From: Maricaulis sp034659015
GTDB taxonomy: Bacteria; Pseudomonadota; Alphaproteobacteria; Caulobacterales; Maricaulaceae
Length of the DNA: 64,000 nucleotides
Direction: 5' to 3'
Assembly (NCBI GenBank): GCA_034659015.1
Contig: JAYEGL010000014.1
Coordinates: forward strand, 1-64,000
Positions 53,542 through 62,628 of this stretch are shown piece by piece (within the stretch, counting starts at the first letter, position 1; every line of letters begins with the position of its first letter). A program made the translations under genes and the position numbers. The notes below the pieces were generated by a model. That model saw only the letters and a list, made by a program, of their open reading frames with translations. It was not told the DNA's origin and ran no database searches.

Positions 53542-55338
53542 ATGACCCACGCCCCCGCGCTGGATCTGGAAGCGGAAATCTCCGCCGACGCCGAAATCGA
53601 GAAGAATGCCGCACGCGATGCCGTGCCGCTGACGCGCGCGGCGCTGAAGGTCGACAACCAGGTCCGGCGCATTCCCGAGAGCAAGCGCCGCGACTACACG
53701 AAAGTGGTCGCCCAGGCCAAGCGCGCCCTCAAGCTTTCCGCCGCCAACCAGCACTCCGAAGCCGCACGTATCGCCTACAAGGCGGTGACGCTGGCGCCGG
53801 ACATCGCCCTGACCAACCACGTGATGGGCCTGATGCTCTACCGGCTGGGCCGGCTCTCGCGCTCGCTCGACTTTTTCGAGGCCGCCTGGAAACTCGATCC
53901 GAACGATGCCGAAATCTACCAGAAGCTCGGCCTTGTCGCCTGGAAGCTCGACATGCTCCCGGCCGCGGAGAAATTCTATCGCCTCGAGACCCGGCTGGCG
54001 CCGGGCAATGCCAACGCCACGATCAACCTGGCCGGCGTGTTGCGCGACCAGGGCAAGTTCGAGGAAGCCATCGAGCTTCTGCGCACGGCGATCTATGCCC
54101 ACCAGGGCAATTACGAGCTGTGGAACTCGATGGGCACGGTACTCACCGATTCAGGCCAGCCGGAGGAGGCCATCACCTTCTATCAGGAAGCGCTGCGCCT
54201 GAAACCGGATTACGGCCGCGCCCACAACAACATGGCCAATGTCTACGAATTGCTGGGCGAGCCGGAGAAATCCCTGCCGCACTACGAAAAGGCGCTCAAG
54301 GACCCGGCCGACGAGACCGAGGAAGCCACGATGCGGCACTCGCGCTCGATGGTGCTGCTCGCCTGCGGCAAGCTGGCGGAGGGCTGGGAAGCCAATGCCG
54401 CCCGCCTCGATCCCAATCGCGCCCAGGCGACACTCTTCACCATGGACGCGCCGATGTGGGACGGTGTCGATCCGGCGCAGATCCGGGGCAGGAAAGTCGT
54501 GCTGGTCGGCGAGCAGGGCCTCGGCGACGAGGTCCTTTTCATGAATACGGTCAAGGACATGCTCGATGCGGTCGGACCGGAGGGCGAACTGCGCATCGCC
54601 TGCGAATACCGCCTGATGCCGATCGTGAAACGCTCCTTTCCCGACGCCATCGTCGGTCACCACATGTCGGCCACGGTCGAAGGCCGGGAAGTGCGGGCGA
54701 CACCCAAACTGGGCGACGATGCGGATTTCTGGACGCCGATGGCCACGCCGCTGCGCGCCTTCCGCAACGCGATCGAGGATTTCCCGGACGAACCGGGCTT
54801 CCTCAAGGCCGATCCGGACATGCAGGCGAAATTCCGGGAACAGCTGGAAAGCTTCGGCGACGGGCTGAAAGTCGGCATTCTGTGGAAGTCGCTGAAGATG
54901 GATCCGCGGCGCTCGCGCTTCTTCTCGGCCTTCGACGCCTGGGAAGGCGTGCTGGGCGTGCCGGGCGTCGACTTCGTGAACCTGCAGTACGGCGAGGTCG
55001 AGGAAGAACTGGCGCTGGCCGGCGAGCGCTTCGGCATCACCATTCACCAGCCGCAGGACATCGATCTCAAGATGGAGCTCGACAAGGTCGCGGCCCTGTC
55101 CAGCGTGTGCGACCTCGTCATCGCGCCGATGAACGCCACCTCGAACCTGGGCGCGGCCTGCGGCGGCAAGGTCTGGTTCGTGCACGCCCGCTCCAGCGCG
55201 TGGACCATGCTCGGGAAGGGCCGGCAACTCTGGTACCCGCAGAGCCGTTCCTTCTTCGGCAACGGCTTCCAGGACTGGGCCAACACGATGCGTCAGGTCG
55301 AGACCGCGCTCGCAGAAGAGGTCAGGGCGCGCGCATGA
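53542..55338 (+). CDS. flmG: TPR-fused flagellin glycosyltransferase, FlmG-type
   Basis: A 598-residue protein. Residues about 60-280 form a TPR array (HSEAARIAYKAVTLAPDIALTNHVMGLMLYRLGRLSRSLDFFEAAWKLDPNDAEIYQKLGLVAWKLD ...), a flagellin-binding platform; residues about 300-595 form a glycosyltransferase domain with RKVVLVGEQGLGDEVLFMNTVKDML at its start and KVGILWKSLKM later. This is the FlmG layout; Caulobacter FlmG transfers pseudaminic acid to flagellin. The next gene overlaps by ATGA, so glycosyl transfer and sugar synthesis are coupled in one operon. Confidence 0.88.
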   Translation: MTHAPALDLEAEISADAEIEKNAARDAVPLTRAALKVDNQVRRIPESKRRDYTKVVAQAKRALKLSAANQHSEAARIAYKAVTLAPDIALTNHVMGLMLYRLGRLSRSLDFFEAAWKLDPNDAEIYQKLGLVAWKLDMLPAAEKFYRLETRLAPGNANATINLAGVLRDQGKFEEAIELLRTAIYAHQGNYELWNSMGTVLTDSGQPEEAITFYQEALRLKPDYGRAHNNMANVYELLGEPEKSLPHYEKALKDPADETEEATMRHSRSMVLLACGKLAEGWEANAARLDPNRAQATLFTMDAPMWDGVDPAQIRGRKVVLVGEQGLGDEVLFMNTVKDMLDAVGPEGELRIACEYRLMPIVKRSFPDAIVGHHMSATVEGREVRATPKLGDDADFWTPMATPLRAFRNAIEDFPDEPGFLKADPDMQAKFREQLESFGDGLKVGILWKSLKMDPRRSRFFSAFDAWEGVLGVPGVDFVNLQYGEVEEELALAGERFGITIHQPQDIDLKMELDKVAALSSVCDLVIAPMNATSNLGAACGGKVWFVHARSSAWTMLGKGRQLWYPQSRSFFGNGFQDWANTMRQVETALAEEVRARA

Positions 55339-56306
55339 ACGCCCTCCCGCCAGGCCGGATCGCCATCCGTGCCGACGGCGGCGGGAGGATCGGCCTCGGG
55401 CATGTCATGCGATGCGCCGCGCTGGCCGCAGCGCTGGACCGGACGGGTCATCGCGCGCTTTTCATCACGGCAACACCGGAAATCCTGCCGGCCGGCCTGG
55501 AAGGCGCGGCCGATATCCGCATTCTCGACGAGGCCGAAACCGCCGCCCGGCTGACCGGATATCTCCTGCGCAGCGATGTCTCCCTGCTCGTGGGCGACTG
55601 GCAACATGTCGATCCCGCCCTCGTTGCGGCCGTGCGCGCGGCCGGGATCTTCACAGTCCTGCTGGGCGGACACACGGGCGAGGCCACGCCGGACCTGCTG
55701 ATCCGCCAGTCGCTGGCACAGACACCGCCCCCGCCGGAGGTGACGACGCTCGACGGGCCGGACTACCTGCTGCTCGATCATGCCTATGCCGGCCTGCCGC
55801 CGCGCACCGTCCGGCCCGTCGCCCGGCAGATCCTGGTGAGCCTGGGCGGAACGGACACGCCCGTCATCGCCCGTATCGAAAGCGTGCTGGACGCGCTGGC
55901 GGGCGACTGCGGAATCCGGGCCGACATCCGCCGGCCGGCCGGCGGCCCGGTCCGGCCGCCGCCGCTGCACACGGCCCTGAAAGACGCCGATATCGGCATT
56001 CTCGCCGGCGGAACGACGCTGCACGAGGCCGCCGCAACGGGCCTGCCCGTCATCTGCGTGCCGATCGCCGAAAACCAGGACGCGCGCGCCGGACAGGTCG
56101 AGCCCCTCGGACTGGGGCTTCGGATCGATCCCGACGCCGATTTCGAAAGCCGGCTGGCCGACGCCCTGCGCGCCCTCATTCCCGACGTCGGCCGCCGCAG
56201 CGCCATGGCCCGCGCCGGGCAGGCGCTCGTCGATGCCGGGGGCGCCGACCGCGTGGCCCGCGATCTCCTGGAACGCCGCATGCCCCGCAGGGCGGGCTGG
56301 CAGTAA
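55335..56306 (+). CDS. pseG: PseG-like UDP-sugar hydrolase (copy 1)
   Basis: A 323-residue GT-B-fold protein of the PseG/FlmD family. The N-terminal loop IAIRADGGGRIGLGHVMRC carries the catalytic-type His23; the C-terminal half has ILVSLGGTDTP and DIGILAGGTTLHEAAATGLPVICVPIAENQDARA, the UDP-binding region. PseG removes UDP from UDP-2,4-diacetamido-2,4,6-trideoxy-altrose. A second PseG-like gene lies at 62686. This copy is fused in transcription to flmG. Confidence 0.8.
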   Translation: MNALPPGRIAIRADGGGRIGLGHVMRCAALAAALDRTGHRALFITATPEILPAGLEGAADIRILDEAETAARLTGYLLRSDVSLLVGDWQHVDPALVAAVRAAGIFTVLLGGHTGEATPDLLIRQSLAQTPPPPEVTTLDGPDYLLLDHAYAGLPPRTVRPVARQILVSLGGTDTPVIARIESVLDALAGDCGIRADIRRPAGGPVRPPPLHTALKDADIGILAGGTTLHEAAATGLPVICVPIAENQDARAGQVEPLGLGLRIDPDADFESRLADALRALIPDVGRRSAMARAGQALVDAGGADRVARDLLERRMPRRAGWQ

Positions 56307-56378
56307 TTTCTTAAGACCGGCGGGGCGCACTGTGACCCGCTGGACGACCTGATTCGCGACCCGCCCGAGGCTATCCGC

Positions 56379-57320
56379 GTGACCGAGACCGACACATCCC
56401 AGACCTGGCCGAACTTCCTGGTGATCGGCGCGCCGAAATCCGGCACGACCTCGCTGTACCACTATCTGCGCCAGCATCCGGACGTCTTCCTGTCAACCGT
56501 CCGCAAGGAAGGCCGCTTCTTCTCCGGGGTGGGCGACGGCTCGGTCTACTGGCCGGACTTCTATCATTTCGACACCGCGCCGACGGTGGCCGACTACCAG
56601 GCGCTGTTCGCCGATTATGACGGCGAGGCCCGGATCGGCGACGTCTCGCCGGACTATTACGCCTACGCCCCCATCGCCGCACGGCGGGTGATGACCTATT
56701 GCGGGCCGGGTACGCGGATCATCGCCATCCTGCGCAATCCGGTCGATCGCGCCTATTCCCACTATCTCCAGAATGTCCGCCGCGATGCGGAATTCCTCTC
56801 TTTCGCCAGGACGCTGGAGGTCGAGCCGCAGCGCGTGAAGGAGAATTGGGGATTCCAGTGGCTCTATACAGAAACCGGCCGCTATGCCCGCCGCCTGCGT
56901 CACTATGTCGACCGCTTCCCCACGCTGATCCTGCTGCAGGACGAGCTGGACCGGGACGGCGCGGCCACGATGGCGCGCATCTTCCGCTTCCTGGAGCTCG
57001 ATCCCGTGCCGGTGGAGATGGCAAAGCGCTACAATACCGGCGGCATCCCGCGCACGAAATTGCCCATCCTCGAAGGCATTCACGATCATCGAGCCGGCGA
57101 GCGCTTCGAGGCCCTGCATGCCGAGCTCGTCGCCCCGGTCTCGGGCACGTCGGGCGCAACGAGCGCGGACGGCGTCTACCCGCCGATCCAGGACGACAAG
57201 GTCACCGTACCCCCCATGCCGGAAACGATCCGCTCTGAACTGGAAGACCGTTTCGCGCCCGAGATCGAGGCGCTCGAAGCGCTGACGGGACGGTCGATCC
57301 CGGAATGGCGGCGCACATGA
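56379..57320 (+). CDS. Sulfotransferase-family protein
   Basis: A 313-residue protein with the PAPS-binding motifs of sulfotransferases: the 5'-phosphosulfate loop VIGAPKSGTTSLYHYL (about 15-30; K20-S-G-T) and the 3'-phosphate motif RIIAILRNPVDRAYSHYL (about 112-130). It would transfer sulfate from PAPS to a hydroxyl or amine of a sugar. Starts at GTG with GAGG upstream. Sits inside the nonulosonate cluster between pseG and an ATP-grasp gene; acceptor unknown. Confidence 0.8.
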   Translation: MTETDTSQTWPNFLVIGAPKSGTTSLYHYLRQHPDVFLSTVRKEGRFFSGVGDGSVYWPDFYHFDTAPTVADYQALFADYDGEARIGDVSPDYYAYAPIAARRVMTYCGPGTRIIAILRNPVDRAYSHYLQNVRRDAEFLSFARTLEVEPQRVKENWGFQWLYTETGRYARRLRHYVDRFPTLILLQDELDRDGAATMARIFRFLELDPVPVEMAKRYNTGGIPRTKLPILEGIHDHRAGERFEALHAELVAPVSGTSGATSADGVYPPIQDDKVTVPPMPETIRSELEDRFAPEIEALEALTGRSIPEWRRT

Positions 57321-58366
57321 GCCTGTGCGACCTCTCCTCCGGCGTCCTTGTCACCGGCGTCGGCGCGCCGCCGGGCCTGGGCACGCTGCGCTCGCTGAAA
57401 CAGGCGGATCCCGCGCTCAAACTGGTCGCCGCCGACATCAATGCGCTGGCCGGCGGCCTGTTCGAGCCGGGCACAACCGGCTGCGTCCTGCCCTCCGCCG
57501 GCGATCGCGAGGCCTATCTCCGTGCCGTGCGCGAGCTTTGCGCCCGCGAAGGCCTGGACATCGTCATCCCCGGATCCGAGGCGGAAGCGGCCGCCCTGGC
57601 ACCGGTCGCGAGGGACTGGACGGCCGAGGGGGTGCGTGTCCCCGTGCCCGATCCGGACGTTCTGCGCTACGGGATCGACAAGGGGCTGCTGCTGGCCCGC
57701 GCCGAAGCGGCCGGTCTGCCCTGCCCCACCACGCTGCAGCCGGAGCGCGACACCGATCTGGATGCCTGGACCGGCGGCTTTCCCTGCGTGATCAAGCCGC
57801 GCACCTCGCGCGGGGCGCGGGGTGTTTCCTATCCGGAAGACATGGACGCACTGCGGCGCGCCTGGGCCGAAACCGCCGCGGAACACGGCCCCTGCGTCGT
57901 CCAGACCTATATCCCCGGCGGTGCGGACACGGTCTACACGATCGGTTCGCTGTGGGATCGCGGCGAGCTGATCGTCTCCACGCTTCACCGGAAACTCCAG
58001 ACCAATCCGCCGACGGGCGGCGTCGCCGTCGCCGGCGAGACGGTGGACGACGGCGATCTGCGCGAAGCCGGCCTCGCCGTGCTGCGCGCCAGCGGCCCCT
58101 GGCACGGGCTCGCCGCCGTCGAGGTGAAACGCCCCGCGCCGGGGGACCCCGCCTACCTGCTCGAGATCAATCCGCGCATGTGGGGCTTCGGCTATCTGAT
58201 GACGCTGGCCGGGCTCAACGTGCCGGCGCTGCTGGTGCGCATGCTGGCCGGCCGCGAGCATCTGGACGGCCATATACCGTCAACCTTTCCGCCCTACGCT
58301 CCCACGCGTATGGTTCGAACCTGGCAGGACATCGAAATCCCGCCGGACCGGGAGATTGCTCCGTGA
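57317..58366 (+). CDS. ATP-grasp ligase
   Basis: A 349-residue ATP-grasp protein (353 if the ATG at 57305 is used). N-terminal Rossmann-like domain (GVLVTGVGAPPGLGTLRSLKQA), ATP-grasp core GGFPCVIKPRTSRGARGVSYPEDMDALRRAW, metal-binding YLLEINPRMWGFGYL. Its start overlaps the sulfotransferase stop (ATGA). Such enzymes ligate a carboxylate to an amine; here they could add an amino acid to the sugar or to flagellin. Not typical of known pseudaminic acid clusters. Confidence 0.8.
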   Translation: MSLCDLSSGVLVTGVGAPPGLGTLRSLKQADPALKLVAADINALAGGLFEPGTTGCVLPSAGDREAYLRAVRELCAREGLDIVIPGSEAEAAALAPVARDWTAEGVRVPVPDPDVLRYGIDKGLLLARAEAAGLPCPTTLQPERDTDLDAWTGGFPCVIKPRTSRGARGVSYPEDMDALRRAWAETAAEHGPCVVQTYIPGGADTVYTIGSLWDRGELIVSTLHRKLQTNPPTGGVAVAGETVDDGDLREAGLAVLRASGPWHGLAAVEVKRPAPGDPAYLLEINPRMWGFGYLMTLAGLNVPALLVRMLAGREHLDGHIPSTFPPYAPTRMVRTWQDIEIPPDREIAP

Positions 58367-59091
58367 CACGTACAGTCGCCGTCATCCAGGCCCGCACCGG
58401 CTCCAACCGGCTTCCCGGCAAGGTGCTCAAGACGATCGAGGGCGAGACCTCGCTCCTCGCCTTCCAGTGCCGCCGCCTGCGCGAGATCGAGGGCGTCGAC
58501 GAGCTGGTGATCGCCACGACGGAAAACCCCGATGACGATGCCGTCGTCGCGCTGGCCGAGGCCGAAGGCGTGCGCGTCTTCCGCGGATCCGAACACGATG
58601 TGCTCGGCCGCTTTCTCAAAGTCGCCGACGCCACGCTGGCCACCACGCTGGTCCGCATCACCTCGGACAGCCCGTTCCGCGATCCCGCCGTCATCGCGCA
58701 ATGCGTCGCCGAACACCGCGCCCACGGCGCGGAATACACCCGGCCCGCCGACGGCCATCTGCCCAAGGGTTTGCGGGCGGAAGTCGTCGAAACCGCCGTG
58801 CTGCGCCAGATCGCCGGGGATGGCGCCACGACGCCGCGCGACCGCGAACATGTCACCGTGCGCATCCGCGAACACATGCAGGCCTATCGCGTCCATACGG
58901 TCACCTTCCCGAAGGACCTGCATCATCCCGAGGTTGACCTGTCGGTCGACACTAGCGCCGACCTGGCCGCGGTCCGTTCGGTGCTCGCAGAACTCCAGGC
59001 CCGCAACTGGCCGCTCGACACGCTTCACATCTGCCGGTTGATGGACGAGTTGCGCGGTCCGTCGACCCGCGTGGAAAACCTGGCCTCGTAA
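58363..59091 (+). CDS. SpsF-like cytidylyltransferase (copy 1)
   Basis: A 242-residue nucleotidyltransferase starting at GTG with four-base overlap (GTGA). The CTP-binding motif VAVIQARTGSNRLPGKVLKTI (about residues 5-25) and TENPDDDAVVALAEAEGVRVFRGSEHDVLGRFLKVA fit the SpsF/CMP-NeuNAc synthetase-like group (glycosyltransferase family 2-like cytidylyltransferase). It would activate a nonulosonic acid as CMP-sugar. A second one is at 61793. Overlaps neuB by one base. Confidence 0.82.
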   Translation: MTRTVAVIQARTGSNRLPGKVLKTIEGETSLLAFQCRRLREIEGVDELVIATTENPDDDAVVALAEAEGVRVFRGSEHDVLGRFLKVADATLATTLVRITSDSPFRDPAVIAQCVAEHRAHGAEYTRPADGHLPKGLRAEVVETAVLRQIAGDGATTPRDREHVTVRIREHMQAYRVHTVTFPKDLHHPEVDLSVDTSADLAAVRSVLAELQARNWPLDTLHICRLMDELRGPSTRVENLAS

Positions 59092-60014
59092 TGACCCACG
59101 TCGACATCATTGCCGAGATCGGCTCCAATCACGGCGGCGATCTGGACAACGCCAAACGCTATATCGACGCCTCGGCCCGCGCCGGCGCCGACGTCGTTAA
59201 ATTCCAGACCCTCACCCGGGACGGCCTGATCGCCCGTTTCGTGCGCGATCCGGAAAACGGCAACGTCGTCGAAAACCCGAAATATGCCGCCTTCGCCAAT
59301 GCCGGCCTGCCCGACGACTGGCACGCCCCGCTCAAGGCCTGTGCCGAGGACAATGGCGTCGAATTCATGTCCACCCCCTTCTCGCTGGACGCGGTCGAGC
59401 TGATGGAGAGCATCGGTGTGAAGCGCTACAAAATCGCCTCCGGCGACATGACCTTCACCCCGCTCCTGGAACGGCTGGGCCGGACCGGCAAGCCGGTCCT
59501 CTTGTCCACCGGCGCCGCCTATCTCGACGAGGTCGAGGACGCGGTAGCGACCCTGAAACGGGCCGGCTGTCACGACATCACGGTGCTGCACTGCACAGCC
59601 AGCTATCCGCCGGACTGGGACGATCTGAACCTGTCGGCCATAACCACGCTGAAGACCGCGCTGGGCCGGCCGGTCGGCCTGTCCGACCATTCCGCCGGTC
59701 ATACCGCCCCCATCGCGGCCGCGGCCCTGGGCGCCGTCGCCATCGAGAAACACGTCACCTTCGACCGGGGCCTGGACGGTCCGGATCACCCCTTCGCGAT
59801 GGAATTCGACGAACTGGCCGCCATGATCGCCGATATCCGCATCCTGGAACGCGCCCTGGGCGACGGCGAGAAAAAGCCGGCGGCCAGCGAGATCAACCGC
59901 CGCCGCAACCTGCGCCGCGGCCGCTACGACGCGGCAACCGGCCACCCCGCCACCGACGGCGATGTCTGGCTGCGCCCGCAATGGGAGCCGGACGAGCGGG
60001 CGGGGAAGGATTAG
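59091..60014 (+). CDS. pseI: NeuB/PseI-like nonulosonic acid synthase with truncated C-terminus
   Basis: A 307-residue TIM-barrel synthase that condenses phosphoenolpyruvate with a 2,4-diacetamido-trideoxy-hexose. IIAEIGSNHGGDLDNAKRYIDASARAGADVVKFQT, KIASGDMTFTPLL and GLSDHSAGHTAPIAAAALGAVAIEKHVTFDRGLDGPDHPFAME are diagnostic. The C-terminus stops some 40 residues after the start of the antifreeze-like (SAF) domain (RRRNLRRGRYDAATG), which is normally about 60 residues long and closes the active site. The neighbouring downstream DNA carries a GIY-YIG gene and repeats, so the end may have been lost. Confidence 0.85.
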   Translation: MTHVDIIAEIGSNHGGDLDNAKRYIDASARAGADVVKFQTLTRDGLIARFVRDPENGNVVENPKYAAFANAGLPDDWHAPLKACAEDNGVEFMSTPFSLDAVELMESIGVKRYKIASGDMTFTPLLERLGRTGKPVLLSTGAAYLDEVEDAVATLKRAGCHDITVLHCTASYPPDWDDLNLSAITTLKTALGRPVGLSDHSAGHTAPIAAAALGAVAIEKHVTFDRGLDGPDHPFAMEFDELAAMIADIRILERALGDGEKKPAASEINRRRNLRRGRYDAATGHPATDGDVWLRPQWEPDERAGKD

Positions 60015-60020
60015 CTTTCG

Positions 60021-60329
60021 TCAATCGATCGGCGCCCACATCTGGATGGTGTCGTACAGATCCGTCCAATCGGGATTGCTCGCCTCGATCAGGTTGATTT
60101 TCCAGGCTCTGCGCCAGTTCTTGAGCCGCTTCTCGCGTTCGATGGCATGGCCAAAATCCTGGTGAAACTCGCACCAGACAAGCCGGTGAACCTTGTACCT
60201 CCGAACGAAGGCAGAGCCCTTGCCCTGCTTGTGAAGCATCACACGCATCGCAATGTCGCCGGTTACGCCGATGTAGAGCGTGCCATTTCGGCGGCTGGCC
60301 ATCATGTAGACGCAGGGATGCTTCGCCAT
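60021..60329 (-). CDS. GIY-YIG nuclease-family protein
   Basis: A 102-residue single-domain protein with the GIY-YIG core (MMASRRNGTLYIGVTGDIAMRVMLHKQGKGSAFVRRYKVHRLVWCEFHQDFGHAIEREKRLKNW). It belongs to the family of stand-alone GIY-YIG proteins (UPF0213/YhbQ-like) of unknown function. It is on the minus strand, tail to tail with neuB, six bases apart. Confidence 0.88.
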   Translation of the reverse strand: MAKHPCVYMMASRRNGTLYIGVTGDIAMRVMLHKQGKGSAFVRRYKVHRLVWCEFHQDFGHAIEREKRLKNWRRAWKINLIEASNPDWTDLYDTIQMWAPID

Positions 60330-60412
60330 GCCCCGTCACCTTTTTTGTTCTGGCGCAACGGTAGCTCGGCCCGACCGTCGTCGACGTGACAAGCGTCATG
60401 CCCACCTTACTC

Positions 60413-60518
60413 CCGTCACCCTGACGAAGGTCAGGGCCCAGATCGAAGGACTGGACGGCGGCAGGCCTGGCTCTACCTCGTTTTGTGAACTGGGTCCCGA
60501 CCTTCGTCGGGATGACGG
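60413..60518. repeat. Imperfect inverted repeat (29-base arms)
   Basis: Arms at 60413-60441 and 60490-60518 are reverse complements with four mismatches (CCGTCACCCTGACGAAGG... and its complement), with 48 bases between. The pattern GTCATCCCGACGAAGGTCGGGACCCAG is a common intergenic palindrome of related alphaproteobacteria as I recall it. No coding content. Confidence 0.75.
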
Positions 60519-61083
60519 TGTTTTGGAACTTGTGGTGATCTTCACAGGGGATGCGGAACATCACGCGCGGCTTGAGCGGGATGATGCCCCGAGACAGCCG
60601 GACGACCACCGGGATCATGCGTCCCGGCTCTCCAGCCCGCATTCGCGGGCTATCCGGCCGGGATGACAACGCAAATGGAGGGTGGCTGGCCCCTACTTCG
60701 TGCGGATCGAGTCGATCTTGGAGGCAGAGACACCCTTCACCATGGTGCGGTTGATCATCGGGTGGTCCTCGTCCTGCGGACCGAAATCGCTCTCGGGATG
60801 ACGGTGTTTTGGAACTTGTGGTGATCTTCACAGGGGATGCGGAACATCACGCGCGGCTTGAGCGGGATGATGCCTTGAGACCGCCGGACCACCACCGGGA
60901 TCATGCGTACCGGCTCTCCAGCCCGCATTCGCGGGCTATCCGGCCGGGATGACAACGCAAATGGAGGGTGGCTGGCCCCCTACTTCGTCCGGATCGCGTC
61001 GATCTTGGAGGCGGACACACCCTTCACCATGGTGCGGTTGATCATCGGGTGGTTTTCGTCCTGCGGACCGAAATCGCTGTCGG
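60511..61083. repeat. Two-unit tandem repeat of 286-287 bases
   Basis: Unit 1 (60511-60796) and unit 2 (60797-61083) are highly similar. Each holds a fragment of the cupin gene's interior, then a REP-like hairpin stretch (CCCGCATTCGCGGGC centre), then about 104 bases of the cupin gene's 3' end. In unit 2 the last part is the real gene end (60980-61083); in unit 1 it is a copy. The 650-base gap 60330-60979 is occupied by this and the inverted repeat. Confidence 0.85.
60693..60796 (-). pseudogene. Duplicated 3' fragment of the cupin gene
   Basis: The segment matches 60980-61083 with about seven mismatches in 104 bases and keeps the stop codon (60693-60695). It encodes the last 34 codons only, and is joined upstream to non-homologous repeat DNA. 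A second, shorter copy of cupin interior codons lies at about 60520-60590 and 60806-60876, matching about 61106-61190 of the intact gene. Confidence 0.75.
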
Positions 61084-61693
61084 GATGATAGGCGATGACG
61101 CGCATCTCGCTGTCGGTGGTGCGGAACTTGTGGTGACCTTCATAGGGGATGCGGAACATCACGCCCGGTTTGAGCGGGATGATGCCTTCGGGCGTCTCGC
61201 ACTCGCCCTCGCCGGAGAACACCACGCCGATCCGGTCGGACGGGTGGGTGTGGGAGGTCTGGTCGATGCCGGGCGGGAAGTAGAGCAGGTTGAGGCAGGG
61301 ATCGCCCATCTTCACCGGGGCGATCAGCAGGCTGTCGGTGCAGCCGTCGATGTATTTGAGCCGGCCCTGGGGTTCGACCGGGCCGCCGATCATGAAAAAG
61401 GCCTGATGATGATCGCGCGCCATCACGATGCCCTTGCCGCCTTTAACGGTGAGCACATTGTTGGCCGAAAAATACATGCCCGTGCCGAGCGTGAACGTGC
61501 CCGAAGCCGTGGTCAGGACCGCCTCGCCCTCCTGGACGAAGCCGAAATAGGCCGTTTCCGAGGCATTGAGTGACAATTCCCCGCCGTCCCAGGCATGGAG
61601 CGTGTTCGGGAAGTTGGGATCGCAATCCGCGACCTTGCCGGTCGTCCACCCGAACACGAAAAAATTCTGGGCCCGGGCCATGCCGTCAGCCAT
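60980..61693 (-). CDS. Cupin-domain protein
   Basis: A 237-residue protein of double cupin type: first barrel about 15-120 (FVQEGEAVLTTASGTFTLGTGMYFSA), second about 135-220 (GIDQTSHTHPSDRIGVVFSGEGECETPEGIIPLKPGVMFRIPYEGHHKFR). H-x-H (TSHTHPSD) and H near the end (EGHHKF) are likely metal ligands. Position inside the nonulosonate cluster suggests a sugar- or modification-related role, but no family name is certain. Its 3' end has been duplicated upstream. Confidence 0.75.
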   Translation of the reverse strand: MADGMARAQNFFVFGWTTGKVADCDPNFPNTLHAWDGGELSLNASETAYFGFVQEGEAVLTTASGTFTLGTGMYFSANNVLTVKGGKGIVMARDHHQAFFMIGGPVEPQGRLKYIDGCTDSLLIAPVKMGDPCLNLLYFPPGIDQTSHTHPSDRIGVVFSGEGECETPEGIIPLKPGVMFRIPYEGHHKFRTTDSEMRVIAYHPDSDFGPQDENHPMINRTMVKGVSASKIDAIRTK

Positions 61694-61792
61694 CGCTGCA
61701 CCTCGTCCGTTCTGCGCTCCGAATCGCCGAGCGCCTCATAAAATATCGGAAGGAGGGTCCGGTGGTTCGGTGAACAAATCCTTTCACAGATA

Positions 61793-62587
61793 CTAGGCGG
61801 AATGCTCTGCGCTTCCATTGGGCAGATAGTCGCGGACAATGTCCGCCGCACGGCGCACATCCGGCCGGGCGGGATCCGCGTGACAGGCATTGATGGCGGC
61901 CAGGTCGGGATGGTCTTCGCACAGGGCGGCCAGCGCCGGGAAACCCATGTCCGCCGCCGCTTCGCCGGCGCGCTCGAACACGGCGCGGCAAAAGGCGAGA
62001 TCCTCCGGGTAGTCCAGCGTCCAGCGCCCGCCGGCCGCCGTTCCGCCTGGCCCTTTCAGGCATGCCAGGCGCAGCCCGGGACTGTTGCGGATCCAGGCGG
62101 TGACATGCTCGCGTTCGGCCGGATCGGTAGCGTCCGCTTCAGCCCGCTCGAGCCAGGCCATCGAGACCACCTCGCAATCCAGCCCGCGCGGAAAGCCGGG
62201 CAGGAGCGTGTTGTTAGCATAGTCCGCCCCGCTGTCGCGGAACAGCGCGACCAGCTGGTCGACCACGTCCGGATCGATGAAAGGACAGTCGCTGGTGATC
62301 CGCACGACGCCGGTTGCGCCCGCGGCCCGCGCCGCACCGGCATAGCGCGCCAGCACGTCGGTCTCGGACCCGCGGAAGACATCCGCGCCGGCGGCCCGCG
62401 CTGCCTCGGCGATATCGTCATCGGCAGCCCCTTCCGGGATCGCGCAGACGACCCGGTCCGCGGCGGCGATACGTCCGCAGCGGTCAAGCACGCGATCGAG
62501 AACGCACTTCGCCCCCAGCGGCTCGAGCACCTTGCGCGGCAGCCGGGACGAGCCGGCACGAGCCTGGACGATGACGGCGAGAGTCAT
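61793..62587 (-). CDS. SpsF-like cytidylyltransferase (copy 2)
   Basis: A 264-residue protein with the CTP-binding start LAVIVQARAGSSRLPRKVLEPLG and EGAADDDIAEAARAAGADVFRGSETDVLARYAGAARAAGATGVVRITSDCPFIDPDVVDQLV. It resembles copy 1 in plan but is clearly diverged and carries a 20-residue C-terminal extension. It would activate a sugar acid with CTP. Divergent from the second pseG. Confidence 0.82.
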   Translation of the reverse strand: MTLAVIVQARAGSSRLPRKVLEPLGAKCVLDRVLDRCGRIAAADRVVCAIPEGAADDDIAEAARAAGADVFRGSETDVLARYAGAARAAGATGVVRITSDCPFIDPDVVDQLVALFRDSGADYANNTLLPGFPRGLDCEVVSMAWLERAEADATDPAEREHVTAWIRNSPGLRLACLKGPGGTAAGGRWTLDYPEDLAFCRAVFERAGEAAADMGFPALAALCEDHPDLAAINACHADPARPDVRRAADIVRDYLPNGSAEHSA

Positions 62588-62628
62588 CCGGGATCCTCCT
62601 TGTCGCAGCCGAGCCTTCGCCGCCCCGC

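Noticed and set aside
59893..60831. 312-codon minus-strand open frame across the repeats
   Set aside because: It crosses the GIY-YIG gene, the inverted repeat and the tandem unit in a different frame; created by repeat DNA.
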